This document shows positions 45,664 to 57,036 of a stretch of 64,000 nucleotides of DNA, piece by piece. Below the pieces are notes generated by a model, which made no database searches, was not told where the DNA came from, and saw only the letters and a list, made by a program, of their open reading frames with translations. The first letter of the stretch is position 1; each line of letters opens with the position of its first letter. Source of the DNA: Dolomedes plantarius (taxonomy: Eukaryota; Arthropoda; Arachnida; Araneae; Dolomedidae); NCBI GenBank assembly GCA_907164885.2, contig OU015501.1, positions 23,007,091-23,071,090 of the forward strand, in the 5' to 3' direction. Made by a program: the position numbers and the translations under genes.

Positions 45664-47671
45664 TGCTAAATAGAATGTTTCCAATTACTTGTCTACTTGA
45701 AAATAATATTTTTTCTCTGCTAACTATTAGTCAAAAATATTTTTGCCTTGAAAACTTCGCATAATTGGTGAATATGCTGAAAACTTAATAAGGAATTTAA
45801 TCACTATTAAATTAGTTTTGATAAGTAAATAAATTTTAATTAATGATAAACAATGTTGTCAATACTAAAACTTTTGTAAAATGTGTTGTGTATGAATGTT
45901 TTTGAAAAATAATACATCAAAAATATTTCCAGATCTTTTTACATTGAGAACAATCAAACCCATACTTTGTAAAAATGCAAAAATATAGCTGATTTGTCTT
46001 TGTCAACGCCATTTTTAAAAATTTTTAATTCGCTGAAAATTTTTGTAATCAGTAATTTTACCAATTTGAAAGTAATACTTCCAATTTTAAAAAGCGTAAT
46101 CTGAGATACTTTGTGATTCTTTTTTTTTTTTCTTTTCGAAGGAAGATAATTCAAAGTATTGTGTGATTAAATACTGAATTGAATTTCTATTTAATTAGTT
46201 ATTAGTAGATTTTTTTGTGATTATTGACAAAAAGTGTTGCTTTCTCTTTTAAAAGCTATTATGTATGATGCATTGTTCACATTTATCTGTAAATAAAAAT
46301 ATCATTCTTATATTGCTATGTATGTATGTGTTTTGGTTAAACAGTAGGATTTTCACACTTTTTATTTCTATAACAGATTTCATCCATTTCATCTTTATTT
46401 TCTTTAATTTCATTTCCTAAATTTTTCAATTATTCAACATTTATTTTATTAATTATTATTTTATTAAATTAATATTTAATAAATTATTTTATTAAATTTA
46501 TTTTATTTTTTCAATTATTCTTATGTTTGTTGTCTTATGTTTGGTCATTATACACTCAGTAGCTGTAGTTAGTGCAGCTCTTATGCTTGCATATAACTAA
46601 CTAGCTCTAGGAAATAATGTATCATTATTTTCTCATTTACTCTAAGGAATTTAATGAAGTTTTGCAAGAAAACTGATCAAATAGACATTTTAAATGAAAA
46701 GCAACAGTTTTAAAGTTAAATAGAGGAATTTATATTAAATGCACATTCAGAAAATTAACTTGTTTTCACATGAAAAATCTGAAAAATCCATATAAATAGT
46801 ATGGTTTGTGTTTCAAAGCCCATCTAGAGGGGTCGCACGCGCCATCTAGTGGCGGCGACCAAATCTGAGACTTTTTAAACACGGAGCCGTTCCTCCTTCT
46901 TATAGCTTCATGCTAATTGCTTTGTGATGGATTGGGATATGTAAAGGGGAATTTCCCTTTTCCCCAATTTCCCAACATCTGGAGTTGATTTTAGTAAATA
47001 AATAGCCTATGTGACAAAAAGGAATATGCACCTTTGGTTTGGTAATAGCATGCTTAAAGTCCTGTTCACATTGCATTCGGAGCGTTGAGTTACGTTACAA
47101 AGTTGCCTCCCAGATTGCTCACATGACCTGGGATTGGTTTGACACATCACGTGGTCGATAAATTGAGCTCAGTGACTGGTTAAAAATTTCAATGATGACG
47201 CTACTTGACGCTCCGGATTCAGTGTGAATTGGCCGTTACTGTAAATGCTTTTATGGATGAGTGTATTTTAATGGTGGGAAAGTTTTCAGATCAATTTTCA
47301 AGAAAGAAAAGGAATTTGAATATTAAAATAATCATGGAATATTTATACAAAATATGATAAAATAAAGAAAAAAGAACATTTGTTAATATTAGAAAGGAAA
47401 TATATATATCTGAGTTCTGCACATGTTTACACACACAGAAAATTCACTATCTTTACATTTTACTCATAGTACTGTGAAAAGAAGATAATACTAATCATAA
47501 GTTCCATTTATTCAAAATGTATGCATACACCTGTGATTGGACGGTCAGTGCCACGTCATCAAGAACTACAAAATAAATCTCTAGACATATATTTCCATAA
47601 TCTCCCCCTCTTCTTAATAAAATGAACTGTGGTGTTCTCAAATAAATGTAGGCATGTAAAATTCTGATACA
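45664..47671. other. AT-rich spacer with a possible small MITE at 47057-47236
   Basis: No gene seen. TTCACATTGCATTCGGAGCG near 47057 and CGCTCCGGATTCAGTGTGAA near 47217 are inverted relatives, about 180 bp apart, a plausible MITE without a clear target duplication. TTATTTTATTAAA-type repeats lie at 46440-46515. The stretch at 46800-46920 is GC-richer and related to 40590-40690 in inverted orientation. Confidence 0.45.
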
Positions 47672-48036
47672 TACAGTGGCTCCCAAAACTGTTCGTACAC
47701 TTACGATTTTCAATGAAATAAGGGTCTATCCATTAATTAAAATGAATATTTCAGAATGGGAATTTAATAATAAGATCTATAATCTATTCTTAACAAAACT
47801 ACATGAAATATTTTGAAAACATAGTAAAACTTTATTTTTAAGAAACCAGTAATCAAAAAGTAACAAATCTTTATCTCCCAAAAGTCATCGTACACTGAAA
47901 TATTTTCGGATAAATTCATAATTAAAATTATCATCTGGCGCTGTATTTTTATTTTTGAATTGTGGGGGCATTTAAAATATCGTTTGGCTTTAATTTTTGC
48001 TTGCCTACTCCATAATATTCTATATATTATTTAAAA

Positions 48037-49073
48037 ATGTCTCGTAGTCGCAAAGAAACAACAAACAGCATTCGAAAATTGATTATTTTTTTTCAGAGAA
48101 GTGGCAAACAATTTCGGAATATTGCTAAATTACTTAATTTATTCCATTCTACTCTGCAGTATGTGATAAAACGCTTTAAAGAAGAAAATCGGATCGAAAA
48201 CTAGGTAAGAAAAGGGCGTCCTGCAAAGTTAACAAAACGTGATCAAAGATTTATAATTAGAAAATTTGTGAAAAATCCATGCTTGAGTGCTGTAAAAGTT
48301 TCTGCGGAATCTAATGAAACATTTTCTACTTCAATTTCACCTGAAACTGTTCGACGAGTTCTCAGAGCAGCTGGATTACATAGGCGTTCTGCCCGTAGAA
48401 AATTTTTTGTGAGTGAGAATCACAGAAAGCTTAGGCTTTCCTTCGCTCTATCAATGATAAATAAGCCCCAAAAGTATTGGAATAATGTCTTATTTGTCGA
48501 TGAAAGCAAGTTTAACATTTTTGGTTCCGATGGGCGTATAATTGTATGGAGAAGAAAAAAGAGGAACTTTATCCCAATAACTTAGTAGGAACAGTTAAGC
48601 ATGGCGGTGGAGGTGTCCTTGTGTGTGGGTGCATGTCAGCATCAGGACTGGATAATTTGGTATTTATTGATGGCATAATGAATCATGCTGTTTATATAAA
48701 TATTTTAAGAGAAAATTTAAAATGATCAGCCCAAAATCTGTGTATTGGAAACAACTTTGTTTTTTATCAAGATAACGATCGGCTCTCAACGTTCGCGTGT
48801 GGTGTCTCTATAATCGTCCACAAGTTTTGAAAACACCACCTCAATCGCCAGATTTAAAAGCAATAGAACATATTTGGAGAGAACTGGAGGTTCGAGTACG
48901 AAAACACGACATTCACACGAAAAGCGAACTAAAAACAATTATGATGGAAGAATGGATGAACATTGATGCAGAAATTACAAAAGAACTAGTGCTATTCCCA
49001 GAAAAGAACTAGTGCTATTCCCAGACGTTTAAAAGATGTTGTGGATGCTAAAGGATATCCTACTAAATATTAA
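48037..49073 (+). pseudogene. Tc1-like transposase, broken (copy B)
   Basis: It starts MSRSRKETTNSIRKLIIFFQ at 48037. A TAG after FKEENRIEN (about 48202) ends the first stretch; the frame continues with KGRPAKLTKRDQRFIIRKF. The region 48268-48585 is open and includes NNVLFVDESKFNIFGSDGR with the first catalytic Asp. A frameshift near 48575 follows, then VCGCMSASGLDNLVFIDG. The second Asp is in FVFYQDNDRLSTF, and the distal Glu region reads SPDLKAIEHIWRELEV, with the usual N-P replaced. A 23-bp tandem duplication (48979-49001 and 49002-49024) shifts the frame just before the conserved PRRLKDVVDAKGYPTKY end. It is inactive. Confidence 0.88.
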
Positions 49074-49198
49074 TTTAACGAAAAATTAGAATATTTACTA
49101 ATATGTAGAGATTTTTTACAAGTGTACGATGACTTTTGTGGGACAAAGTTTTTGTTACTTTTTGATTATTGGTTTCTTAAAAATAAAGTTTTACTATG

Positions 49199-49643
49199 TA
49201 TAGAGTTTCTATGCTCACTTCTACCCAGACCTGGGTGTATATAATTTGAAGTGGCTCTCTATTTGAATTTGAACCACACACAGTTTATACATGAAACAAT
49301 GTTTATTGAATTCGTTGCACATATAATTGGCTTTTACAGCAATAAGCATGCGTACTACTTGTACGGAATGTATAAACACAGCTTTCAAGAACAATATATT
49401 TTTATACTCACGAACAGTAAGTCAAACCAGCAGTACTGCCATGTAAACTTCTGGCCCGCTAAGCACTAGCGCAGGATAACACCTTTTCAACCTTAACAAC
49501 CTCTCTCTTTTTTCATTAATGACGCTGCATGGTATTTATACTAAGCGCGTATGCCACAAAAATTAGCATATCTGAAGCAGCTTCTTTAATTCCTTCACTC
49601 AAAAGTTCGATTCTTGGGAATCGAATCTTGTGTATACCTTACA
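49199..49643. mobile_element. 445-bp insertion, possible solo LTR
   Basis: Comparison with copy A (30003-31633) shows this block is extra. It is flanked by TATG at 49195-49198 and 49644-49647. If read from TGTATAG to CTTACA it has LTR-like TGTA...TACA ends. A perfect inverted TTCGATTC/GAATCGAA lies near 49607. It has no ORF or family I recognise; a solo LTR with a 4-bp duplication is the best guess. Confidence 0.55.
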
Positions 49644-49915
49644 TATGTTTTTAAAATATTTCATGTAGTTTTGTTAATAATAGATTATAGATCTTATTAT
49701 TAAATACCCATTCTGAAATATCCATTTTAATTAATGGATAGACCCCTATTTTATTGAAAATCGTAAGTGTACGAAAACTTTTGGGAGCCACTGTATGTGG
49801 CGGATCACATCTCGAGTTGAGAATCATGTGTGAAGGAAGATACCAGTTACATGTATAATGAAAGGTGACGTCAGGGTGAAAGGCTATAGAAGAGATGTTC
49901 GCAGACAGCCGAAGA

Positions 49916-51106
49916 AGTAAATGCTACCCATCCCCTGTGGAACGGCCCTAATTCTCCTATTAATCCCTATGGTGCGGTCCTTAATAACTTCACGACTAAT
50001 ACAAATTTCGATATTATTGCCCCTACCACCCCTACACACTTTTCTTTTCCAGAAATAACATTTTGGACTTTGCCCTTGTTAAAGGTATCCCTCGTGATCT
50101 GTACATTGACTCCATTTGCGACCTGTCCTCTGACCACAATCCTGTGTTACTTAAAATCTCCCTCGACCATAATCCTCTTAATATTAAGCAGAAAAAGTTT
50201 ACTAACTGGTCTAAAACATCTAAAAAAATCCTCTCTAGTAACCCCTTTGTCCACCCTTTTGTTAATGGTATTAATGATATTGACGATCTTGTCAATTGTA
50301 TCACTTATGATATTAACTTTAGCCTATTTAACAGTGCCCAAATCCTCCCCCCTAGTAATAAATATAACGCTGACCCTAACTTAAAATTACTGATAAACAA
50401 CAAAAACAAAGCGCGTAAGAATTGGCAACATAATAAAACTGATATCAATAAAACTATAATGAATAATGCTCAGCAGGACCTGAAATATTACTTAAAAGAC
50501 AAAGCCAATTCTAACTTGGAACAGTTAATTACTTCTCTTGACACTACAAACAATTCTATTTGGCGTGCGGCCAAAAGATTAAAAAAACAATTTAATACCA
50601 TTCCCCCTCTTAATATCCCCAATTCCAATTCTCAGGCTAGCACAGAACTCGAAAAATGTAACCTTATTGCAAAAACTCTTTCTCATTATTTTGCTCCCAA
50701 CCCCCCTCAAAATTCCAGCACTGAAAACATTGTGAAGACTAATTTGGATCTCTTTAATAATACGCCTCCCGATAGCCCCACCCGTTATATCGTTCCTGTT
50801 GACGTTAAAGATATTATTAAAAATCTCCCCAGAAGGAAGTCCCCTGGAGATGATGGTATCACTCATACTATGCTTAAGCACTTCACACCCCATTATATCT
50901 ACAAAATTACCGTTCTCATAATTTCTATTTTTAAATTTGAGTGTTTCCCTACTAAATGGAAAAATTCCATTATTGTTTTAATTCGCAAACCCGGTAAACC
51001 CCCTTCCTCGCCCGATAGTTATTGTCCTATAAGTTTACTAAACACTATTAGCAAAATTACTGAAAAATTTCTTGTCCTCGAAATTAACAAACATATGGAT
51101 ACCAAT
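49916..51106 (+). pseudogene. Jockey-like LINE ORF2, 5' part
   Basis: A 5'-truncated endonuclease-reverse transcriptase gene. The first 145 bases encode NATHPLWNGPNSPINPYGAV, the middle of an apurinic-type endonuclease. A frameshift precedes 50063. From there 349 codons are open: NILDFALVKG, SDHNPVLLKI (endonuclease end), a linker, then the RT start with RRKSPGDDGITHTMLKHF and YCPISLLNTISKITEKFLVL. The frame stops only because a Copia element is inserted at 51107; it resumes at 57950 on the same strand. The element would copy itself by target-primed reverse transcription. Family resemblance is to the Jockey/CR1 group, by motifs only. Confidence 0.88.
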
Positions 51107-51999
51107 TGTTAGGGAAAAATCCCGATTAGCTTTCCTCTTCTTCCCCTAACCTTCCAGCCACGTAGAAAGAGCGATGTATTTACATCATTTCCCACCTCCA
51201 CAGCAATGTGTAAGCATCGTCAGACGCCAGTTGCGTCATGCCAGCCTAATGACGTCATTCACCCAACGATGACGCCATACCATCAGCTAAGAATGACGTC
51301 AACTCACATCACGTAAAATTAGCATAATTAACTTTGCTATTCTCCTGCCACGAGGGAGCGCGGCGGTCGACGCCGGTATAAATACCCAGCCCGTTCACTT
51401 AGACGGGGTATTAGACGGTGTGGTTGAGTGATAGTTGCTGGGAAGCGATTCTACCGAGCCAGGTTCTACCGAGAACCCGTATTAGGAGGCGGCGACCAAC
51501 TTGCCAGCAGTGCACTGATGCTCTAGTCGTCTCGGCCTTGCATGCCCGCAGGTAGCCACGGGATGGTCTTTGTGCCAGGAAGGCACTATCTACTTTAAAT
51601 ATTTTTACGATGGTAAAACTTTGCCTCGACCAACTGTGAGTTAACTTTTTTATTTTTTCTACACCTCGGTAAGAATACCACAAAGCCAACTTTTTAGAAT
51701 AACACTACGAGCTGTGTAGTGCGTCTGTAAACAAGACACTTTAATGTCGTTTTACTAAATAAATGTATTTTTATTTTACCTAGACCTTCGTACGTCTTTT
51801 TAACATCTTGCATATCACACAACAAGCTAGCTAGCGTTGCTCTGACTATATCTAAAGATTAAGAGTCCAACCTTCCCTGCTAGCCAGTACGACTCTGCAC
51901 GTTTAGCTATCAGTAAAGTTTGGGGCATTCCTGCCCCCAAATCTTAACTAATTTTTGGTTGGGAGAGCCGCCAGGTTCTAGCGGCTCAATTCCGTAACA
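51107..51999 (+). repeat. 5' LTR of the Copia element
   Basis: 893 bp. It contains a TATA box (TATAAATA, 51377-51384) and a polyadenylation signal (AATAAA, 51758-51763). It is nearly identical to the right LTR except for a block at about 51393-51468. Confidence 0.95.
51377..51384 (+). promoter_or_regulatory. LTR TATA box
   Basis: TATAAATA in a GC-rich setting (GCCGG before, CCCAGCCCG after), repeated at 57307-57314 in the other LTR. The start of transcription would lie about 30 bp downstream. Confidence 0.7.
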
Positions 52000-52016
52000 T
52001 TTTGGTTATGGGCCGC
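52000..52016 (+). promoter_or_regulatory. Copia primer-binding site
   Basis: TTTTGGTTATGGGCC directly follows the LTR, the same core as in the Copia at 25.0 kb. It is consistent with priming by an internal fragment of initiator-Met tRNA. Confidence 0.65.
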
Positions 52017-52295
52017 AGGCCCTAAAGTTAATTAGTAAACAACTACTTTTTTACTTGAGGGTGACTTTGATCCAAAATAGCAGAGCACAACGCGAAAGCT
52101 TGGTGATATGTGAGAAGATAAGCGTCGAAGGTATAAACAAAAGGTAAAGGCCCTGAATTTATGAAATTCTATATTTGGGGGGGGGGGCTATTTGTATATA
52201 TATATAATATTTAGTGTTTTACATACTGTCTTGCATTTTTTTATATGCTTATATATATATATATAGATTTACATATTGTACCTGTAACTTAAAAC

Positions 52296-55109
52296 ATGGC
52301 CTCTCTACAACCCCATATGGCTATAGATAAATTGACCGAGGAAAATTTCCATACCTGGGTAGCAGATATTAAATTTGTACTAATATCCCTTAATGCGTGG
52401 GACATTGTGAATAACCGCGAAACTAAACCGATAGCAAGTGCGGAAAATTTAGCTCAGGTAAGGGACTTTGAAAGAAGAACCCGACTCGCTTTATCTACAA
52501 TCTTTTTAAACCTATCCCCTGCGTTTAAGTCGGTCGTGGAACATTGTACCACCCCCCAGGACACATGGTCAACCCTAAATAGGCATTTTCAGCCTGACAG
52601 TCGTAGCCGGCATATGCAGTTATTTACCGAACTGGTTAATTGTAAGCCCTACGCTAGCGAGAAAATTAACATGTTTGCGGCAAGAATCCGCAAGTTAAAC
52701 GAAAGCCTAAAGGGAATAAATCAAGAAATAAATGAGACTTACCTCTGTTTCCAGCTAATCCGGTACTTACCATCGGAGTTTGATCACTTAGTGCAAACTA
52801 TACTTCGTTGGAAAGATGCGGAATTTAAATTTGAAGCCATTCTAACTGAACTAGTCGCCGAAGAAACCCGAATTAGCGTACAGAAACAAGATAAACGTGA
52901 AAACGCTACTTGCGAAACGCAGAACACCTTTTCGGGTCGGCATAATTCTCGAAGTTGGAATAAAGCCAATTTCCGACCGAAAACTCCATCGAGAAGCCCT
53001 TCTCCCAACAAACAAGTCCATTTTGGGAAATACCCAAGTGGGAAATCACCGGGGCGTAGAAAATCTAAACGCTCGTTCCGGCGAAACTCACCAAATAATG
53101 AAAAACCCCAGAGCCATTATACTGTTGAAGCCCTATTTACATCTCAGAGTAATCCAGGTGACTGGGTCGTCGACTCTGCGGCAACCCATCATTTTTGTAA
53201 GGATAAATTCCTATTTGATGGACCCCTTGAGGATGTAAATGATAGGAGCCTAGCAGTTGCTACTAGGGGAAAGCCTATCCCTATCAAACAAAGAGGGCCA
53301 GTCGACCTACTTTGTAAGGGCGAGAAACGCGCCATTACGCTTATGCGTGCATTGTATGTACCATCTTTAAGGCGCAATATAGTTTCATTACCTTTACTTG
53401 ACGAAGATGGATTTACTTTTGAAGGGGGAAATGGACAACTCCACGTTTACGATAAAGATGGAAAAGGTTATTTCACAGCTCGCAAACAGGGGGGAATTTT
53501 TTATGCAAAACAGCAGCTAACCCCAGAACAAGCTGCGAGAAAGAAAGCTTACCAACACGAGAAAGAAATTCAATCGAAGAAAGGTAAGGCTTATGAAACT
53601 ACAGCTAAAAAGAAACGAAATACCCTAAGCAAAAGTAATCAAAAACCTGCCAGTGCATTGAGCAGATGGCACCGCAGAATGGGCCATATGAACCCTGAAC
53701 TAATCAGCCAGTCTTTTACAAATAAAAGTGTCAGGGGTGCTCAGGAGGTAAAATCATCCAAACTTTTTTGCGAGGATTGCAGGTTAAATAAAGCTAAACA
53801 GGTGACATTTAAACCAATCGGCCAAACTAGGTCATCAAAACCACTAGAACTTTTACATCTAGATTTGTGGGGACCTGCTTCAACGACGGGATATGCAGGA
53901 GAGAGGTATTTTTTGAGTATCACCGATGATCACTCAAGGAAAATCGCCCTGTATCCGATTAAAGACAAGACAGCTACTTTTCCCACCTTTTTAAATCATG
54001 TGAAACGCGCCGAAAGATTCCTTTCAACTAAGCTCAAAGCTATCAGAACTGACAATGGTAAGGAGTTTGACAACTCACAATTCCAAGAGTATTGCCGTAC
54101 GAATGGTGTGGCCCACGAATTTACCGATATTTATTCGCATGAAATGAATGGAGTAGCAGAGAGGTTGAACCAGACAATAGGGAATACCCTCCGCACGATC
54201 CTAAATTCAAGTAAGGTTCCAGTAAAATTTTGGCCAGAAGCTGTCCGCTATGCGGCCTACAATTGGAATAGAGTGTGCCGTAGAAACCAGACGAAAACAC
54301 CGTTTGAGAAATACGGAAAGTTCAAACCCTCCATTAGTCACCTTAAACCATTCGGGTCAGTTTGTTTTGTGGGTGTGCCGAAGCAACACCGAACCAAATT
54401 TGATCCCAGAGCTAATAAGGGAGTTCTTGTAGGCTACGCATGTAGGATTAAAGGGTACAGAGTGTTGTTCCCAGAAACTGGGCGAATAGTCGAAACCCGG
54501 AATGTTAGCTTTGCTGAAGATGAACTAAATTTTTATCAATTGAAAGCTAAGCAGACTAACAATGGAGCAGTGCTGGGCGGCCATCCAGAAACTACCATAT
54601 ACTCACTTCACAACCCGGAGCTTGAGACGGTGGTAATCCCACATATGGATTCGCGCCGAGTACATACCCGGAGTTACCAGGAGGATCCCAGACCAGGCCC
54701 TAGTTATGCAGTTCAAACTGATGAAGCAAGTGAAGACGAATCAGACAGAGAACTATACGCGCAAACACCTAGACTCCGAGTCGCTAAGTGGACAAGGGAA
54801 GCCGTTCCGAGACCAGACGGAAAGCGGACCGATATATATTATCGCGAAGTTAAAAGGCAAGGGGGCAAGAGCCACATATTGCGAAGCCTCAAAGAACTCA
54901 AGCAATATTGTAAAAAGCATAAAATTGAGTACCAGCCTGAATACTTCAACTTTAGCGGTAAGAATAAAAGGACGGGCCCTGTTCCAACTCCTCAGCGACA
55001 GGTGATTGATGATGATAGCGATCTGGAATCTGAAAGTCAGACGGAAAATGAAGAAATCAACTACTTTTCCGCCTATGACACTTCCGAAAGTGACATTGAC
55101 ACAGCATGA
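52296..55109 (+). CDS. Copia gag-protease-integrase ORF, intact to TGA
   Basis: 937 codons from the ATG at 52296. The gag part (about 1-260) includes ENFHTWVADIKFVLISLNAW and a basic Arg/Ser/Lys-rich stretch (about 210-270); I see no CCHC zinc knuckle. The protease motif is DWVVDSAATHHF with Asp293 (usual form D-S-G-A). The integrase zinc finger has histidines in WHRRMGHM (about 457-463) and cysteines in FCEDC (about 490). The integrase catalytic triad is Asp523 (LHLDLWGP), Asp586 (RTDNGKEF) and Glu622 (NGVAERLN), with 35 residues between the last two. An acidic linker (DDDSDLESESQTENEE) precedes an in-frame TGA at 55107-55109, after which RT continues in the same frame. The stop is a nonsense mutation or, less likely, a recoding site. 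Confidence 0.93.
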   Translation: MASLQPHMAIDKLTEENFHTWVADIKFVLISLNAWDIVNNRETKPIASAENLAQVRDFERRTRLALSTIFLNLSPAFKSVVEHCTTPQDTWSTLNRHFQPDSRSRHMQLFTELVNCKPYASEKINMFAARIRKLNESLKGINQEINETYLCFQLIRYLPSEFDHLVQTILRWKDAEFKFEAILTELVAEETRISVQKQDKRENATCETQNTFSGRHNSRSWNKANFRPKTPSRSPSPNKQVHFGKYPSGKSPGRRKSKRSFRRNSPNNEKPQSHYTVEALFTSQSNPGDWVVDSAATHHFCKDKFLFDGPLEDVNDRSLAVATRGKPIPIKQRGPVDLLCKGEKRAITLMRALYVPSLRRNIVSLPLLDEDGFTFEGGNGQLHVYDKDGKGYFTARKQGGIFYAKQQLTPEQAARKKAYQHEKEIQSKKGKAYETTAKKKRNTLSKSNQKPASALSRWHRRMGHMNPELISQSFTNKSVRGAQEVKSSKLFCEDCRLNKAKQVTFKPIGQTRSSKPLELLHLDLWGPASTTGYAGERYFLSITDDHSRKIALYPIKDKTATFPTFLNHVKRAERFLSTKLKAIRTDNGKEFDNSQFQEYCRTNGVAHEFTDIYSHEMNGVAERLNQTIGNTLRTILNSSKVPVKFWPEAVRYAAYNWNRVCRRNQTKTPFEKYGKFKPSISHLKPFGSVCFVGVPKQHRTKFDPRANKGVLVGYACRIKGYRVLFPETGRIVETRNVSFAEDELNFYQLKAKQTNNGAVLGGHPETTIYSLHNPELETVVIPHMDSRRVHTRSYQEDPRPGPSYAVQTDEASEDESDRELYAQTPRLRVAKWTREAVPRPDGKRTDIYYREVKRQGGKSHILRSLKELKQYCKKHKIEYQPEYFNFSGKNKRTGPVPTPQRQVIDDDSDLESESQTENEEINYFSAYDTSESDIDTA

Positions 55110-56249
55110 CTAGAAACTGTAGTCATCCCGAAAACCTTTAAACAAGCGTTCAAAAGTAAAGAATCTAAGCTATGGAAGAAAGCGATGGAAGAAGAATTAA
55201 AAGTGTTAAGTGAAAGAGGTGCATGGAGCCTAGTACCGCCACATTCAAAGTACAAGCCTCTCGGTTGTCGGTGGGTTTTTACAACCAAAACCGATGAGCA
55301 TGGAAATGTGGTAAGATACAAAGCGAGGCTCGTAGCACAAGGCTACAAACAGGTAAAGGGAGAATCCTATGATGAAACTTTTTCACCTGTAGTCAATTTC
55401 ACCCTTATACGCCTATTTTTCTCCATGCTAGTTTCCAACCTAAAGTGGTATCACCTCCAGTTAGACATCAAATGCGCGTATTTATACGCACCCTTATCTG
55501 AAACCATTACTATTACCCAACCACCCGGTTTCGTAGAAAAAGGAAAAGAAAACTACCTCTGTCTACTAAAGAAAGCCCTTTATGGCTTACACCAGAGCGG
55601 AAGGGTATGGTTTTATGAAATCGAGAATATATTGCTTGAAAATAATTTTAAGAAAATTAACTGGGCTAACTGCGTTTACCATTTATCAAATAATCTAATT
55701 TTACTTTTATACGTAGACGATATAGTTCTTTTTGGAAAAACTAAAACACATATTGAAGCAGCAGTTAAAATTCTGCAGAAGTGTTTCGACATTAAAATAC
55801 TTGGCCAAACTTCTAAGTTATTGGGGGTTGAATTTGAATTCAACCGAAAACAAGTTTTCATTCACCAAACCCAATACATAGATCAAGTTGCTACACGCTT
55901 CAAAACCTTCAATATCCCAATTGTATCCTTACCCATAGCTAAAGGAACAATATTTACCAAATTACAAAGCCCTACATCTGAACCTGAATTAACGGAAATA
56001 TCAAAACTACCGTATCGAAATATTCTAGGGTGTTTAGCATTTATCGCAAGTCGAACTAGACCCGACATTGCTTATGCTGTAAATATCTTCAGTCAGTTTC
56101 AGTCTAACCCAGGATTTGCTCACTGGTACGGTCTATTGAAGCTATTAGGGTATGTAATAGGTACAAAAAAATTTAAAGCTAAATATTTCCTCTACCTCTA
56201 ATGAATTAACAGCTTACAGTGATAGCGATTTTGCCGCCAATCGAGACGA
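55110..56249 (+). pseudogene. Copia reverse transcriptase with truncated RNase H
   Basis: Same frame as the upstream ORF, directly after the TGA. RT motifs: WKKAMEEELKVLSERGAWSL, GCRWVFTTKTDEHGNVVRYK, DETFSPVVNFTLIRLFFSM, QLDIKCAYLYAPLSE, and LLLYVDDIVLFG with the catalytic Asp pair at about 55713-55718. The frame shifts near 56190, after the KAKYFLYL stop. RNase H then starts correctly (ELTAYSDSDFAANRDDR) but ends after about 17 residues in a hairpin and an A-run. The rest of RNase H is absent. Without RNase H the copy could not complete reverse transcription by itself. Confidence 0.9.
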
Positions 56250-56266
56250 CCGATTGGCGGCAAATT
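56228..56266. repeat. 16-bp inverted repeat at the RNase H truncation
   Basis: ATTTTGCCGCCAATCG (56228-56243) and CGATTGGCGGCAAATT (56251-56266) are near-perfect inverted copies around a 7-base loop (AGACGAC). A run of about 18 A follows. The right arm is not RNase H sequence, so it looks like a fold-back copy of the left arm. Confidence 0.85.
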
Positions 56267-56284
56267 AAAAAAAAAAAAAAAACC

Positions 56285-57036
56285 TTATCCTTGAGACTAG
56301 GACGGTTATTAATTTATGAGTTATATTACTTTCCATTATTTTCTGTTTACGGAACTAACGGCCATTGTTTCGGGTTAGTTCTATGAGAACCTTCTTTCTC
56401 CCACATAATTTGGGAGGGGTTCGCTTAAGTGTTTTACAGTTGCAATGTGTTTATACATTCTGCATTTTGTCGCATGTGTATTTAATACTAACGTTACCAT
56501 TGCATATATTCTGTACTGTGTTTATATATGCACGTTTATGTCTCTATCTAGCATTGTGTTTATATCTACATACTAGCAATAACTGTTTCTATTTTTCCGT
56601 ACTGTGTCTATACTTTAATATATTTACTAGTACGTTGTTTTTGACAAGCAAATTGTAATCAATTTTAACATATTCCTAAAGTTTTATGCTATTCGAACAT
56701 CAGAGGGTATGTTATACGCAAATGTTTTTTTTGCATGATTGTGTGTATGAAAGTGGGCCCACGAATGTTTTGAATTTTTGTCTGAGGAAAAAATACTTCA
56801 TGTGTATACTTTGCCCTACCTGTTGATGAATTGAATTGCATATTATTTGCCTATTGAATATTGCATATTGAATTGTATTGCATAATTGTTAAGGATTATA
56901 AGCTATTTTTATAGAAACATGTCAACAGAATATTTATTGTATGTTTATACAAGCGACTTACCCTTATTGTTTTGCAAAAACATGTAACATAACCACGTGC
57001 ATGTGGTGGTGCTCATTTCTGTAAAGGGGGGGCAGT
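56285..57036 (+). other. Copia 3' non-coding region with polypurine tract
   Basis: No gene recognised; the open frame at 56365-56658 has no known motif. AAAGGGGGGG at 57023-57032, four bases before the LTR, is the probable polypurine tract for plus-strand DNA priming. Confidence 0.65.

Larger units (their letters stand above)
47674..49793 (+). mobile_element. Tc1-like transposon, GGCTCCCAAAA family, copy B
   Basis: Flanked by TA at 47672-47673 and 49794-49795, with long inverted repeats like those of 30003-31633. It is 2120 bp rather than 1631 bp because a 445-bp sequence (49199-49643) is inserted in the right arm. The transposase is on the plus strand. Confidence 0.92.

Noticed and set aside
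52784..53011. Minus-strand and shifted-frame ORFs across the Copia polyprotein (also 53189-53377, 53741-53923, 54706-55005, 55073-55321)
   Set aside because: Shadows of the 937-codon Copia frame on the plus strand.
55107..55109. Programmed stop-codon readthrough between integrase and RT
   Set aside because: Copia elements normally use a single ORF, and this copy also has a frameshift and RNase H loss, so a nonsense mutation is simpler; it was not claimed as recoding.
56365..56658. 97-codon ORF in the Copia 3' region
   Set aside because: No env-like or other domain, hydrophobic low-complexity translation; treated as non-coding.
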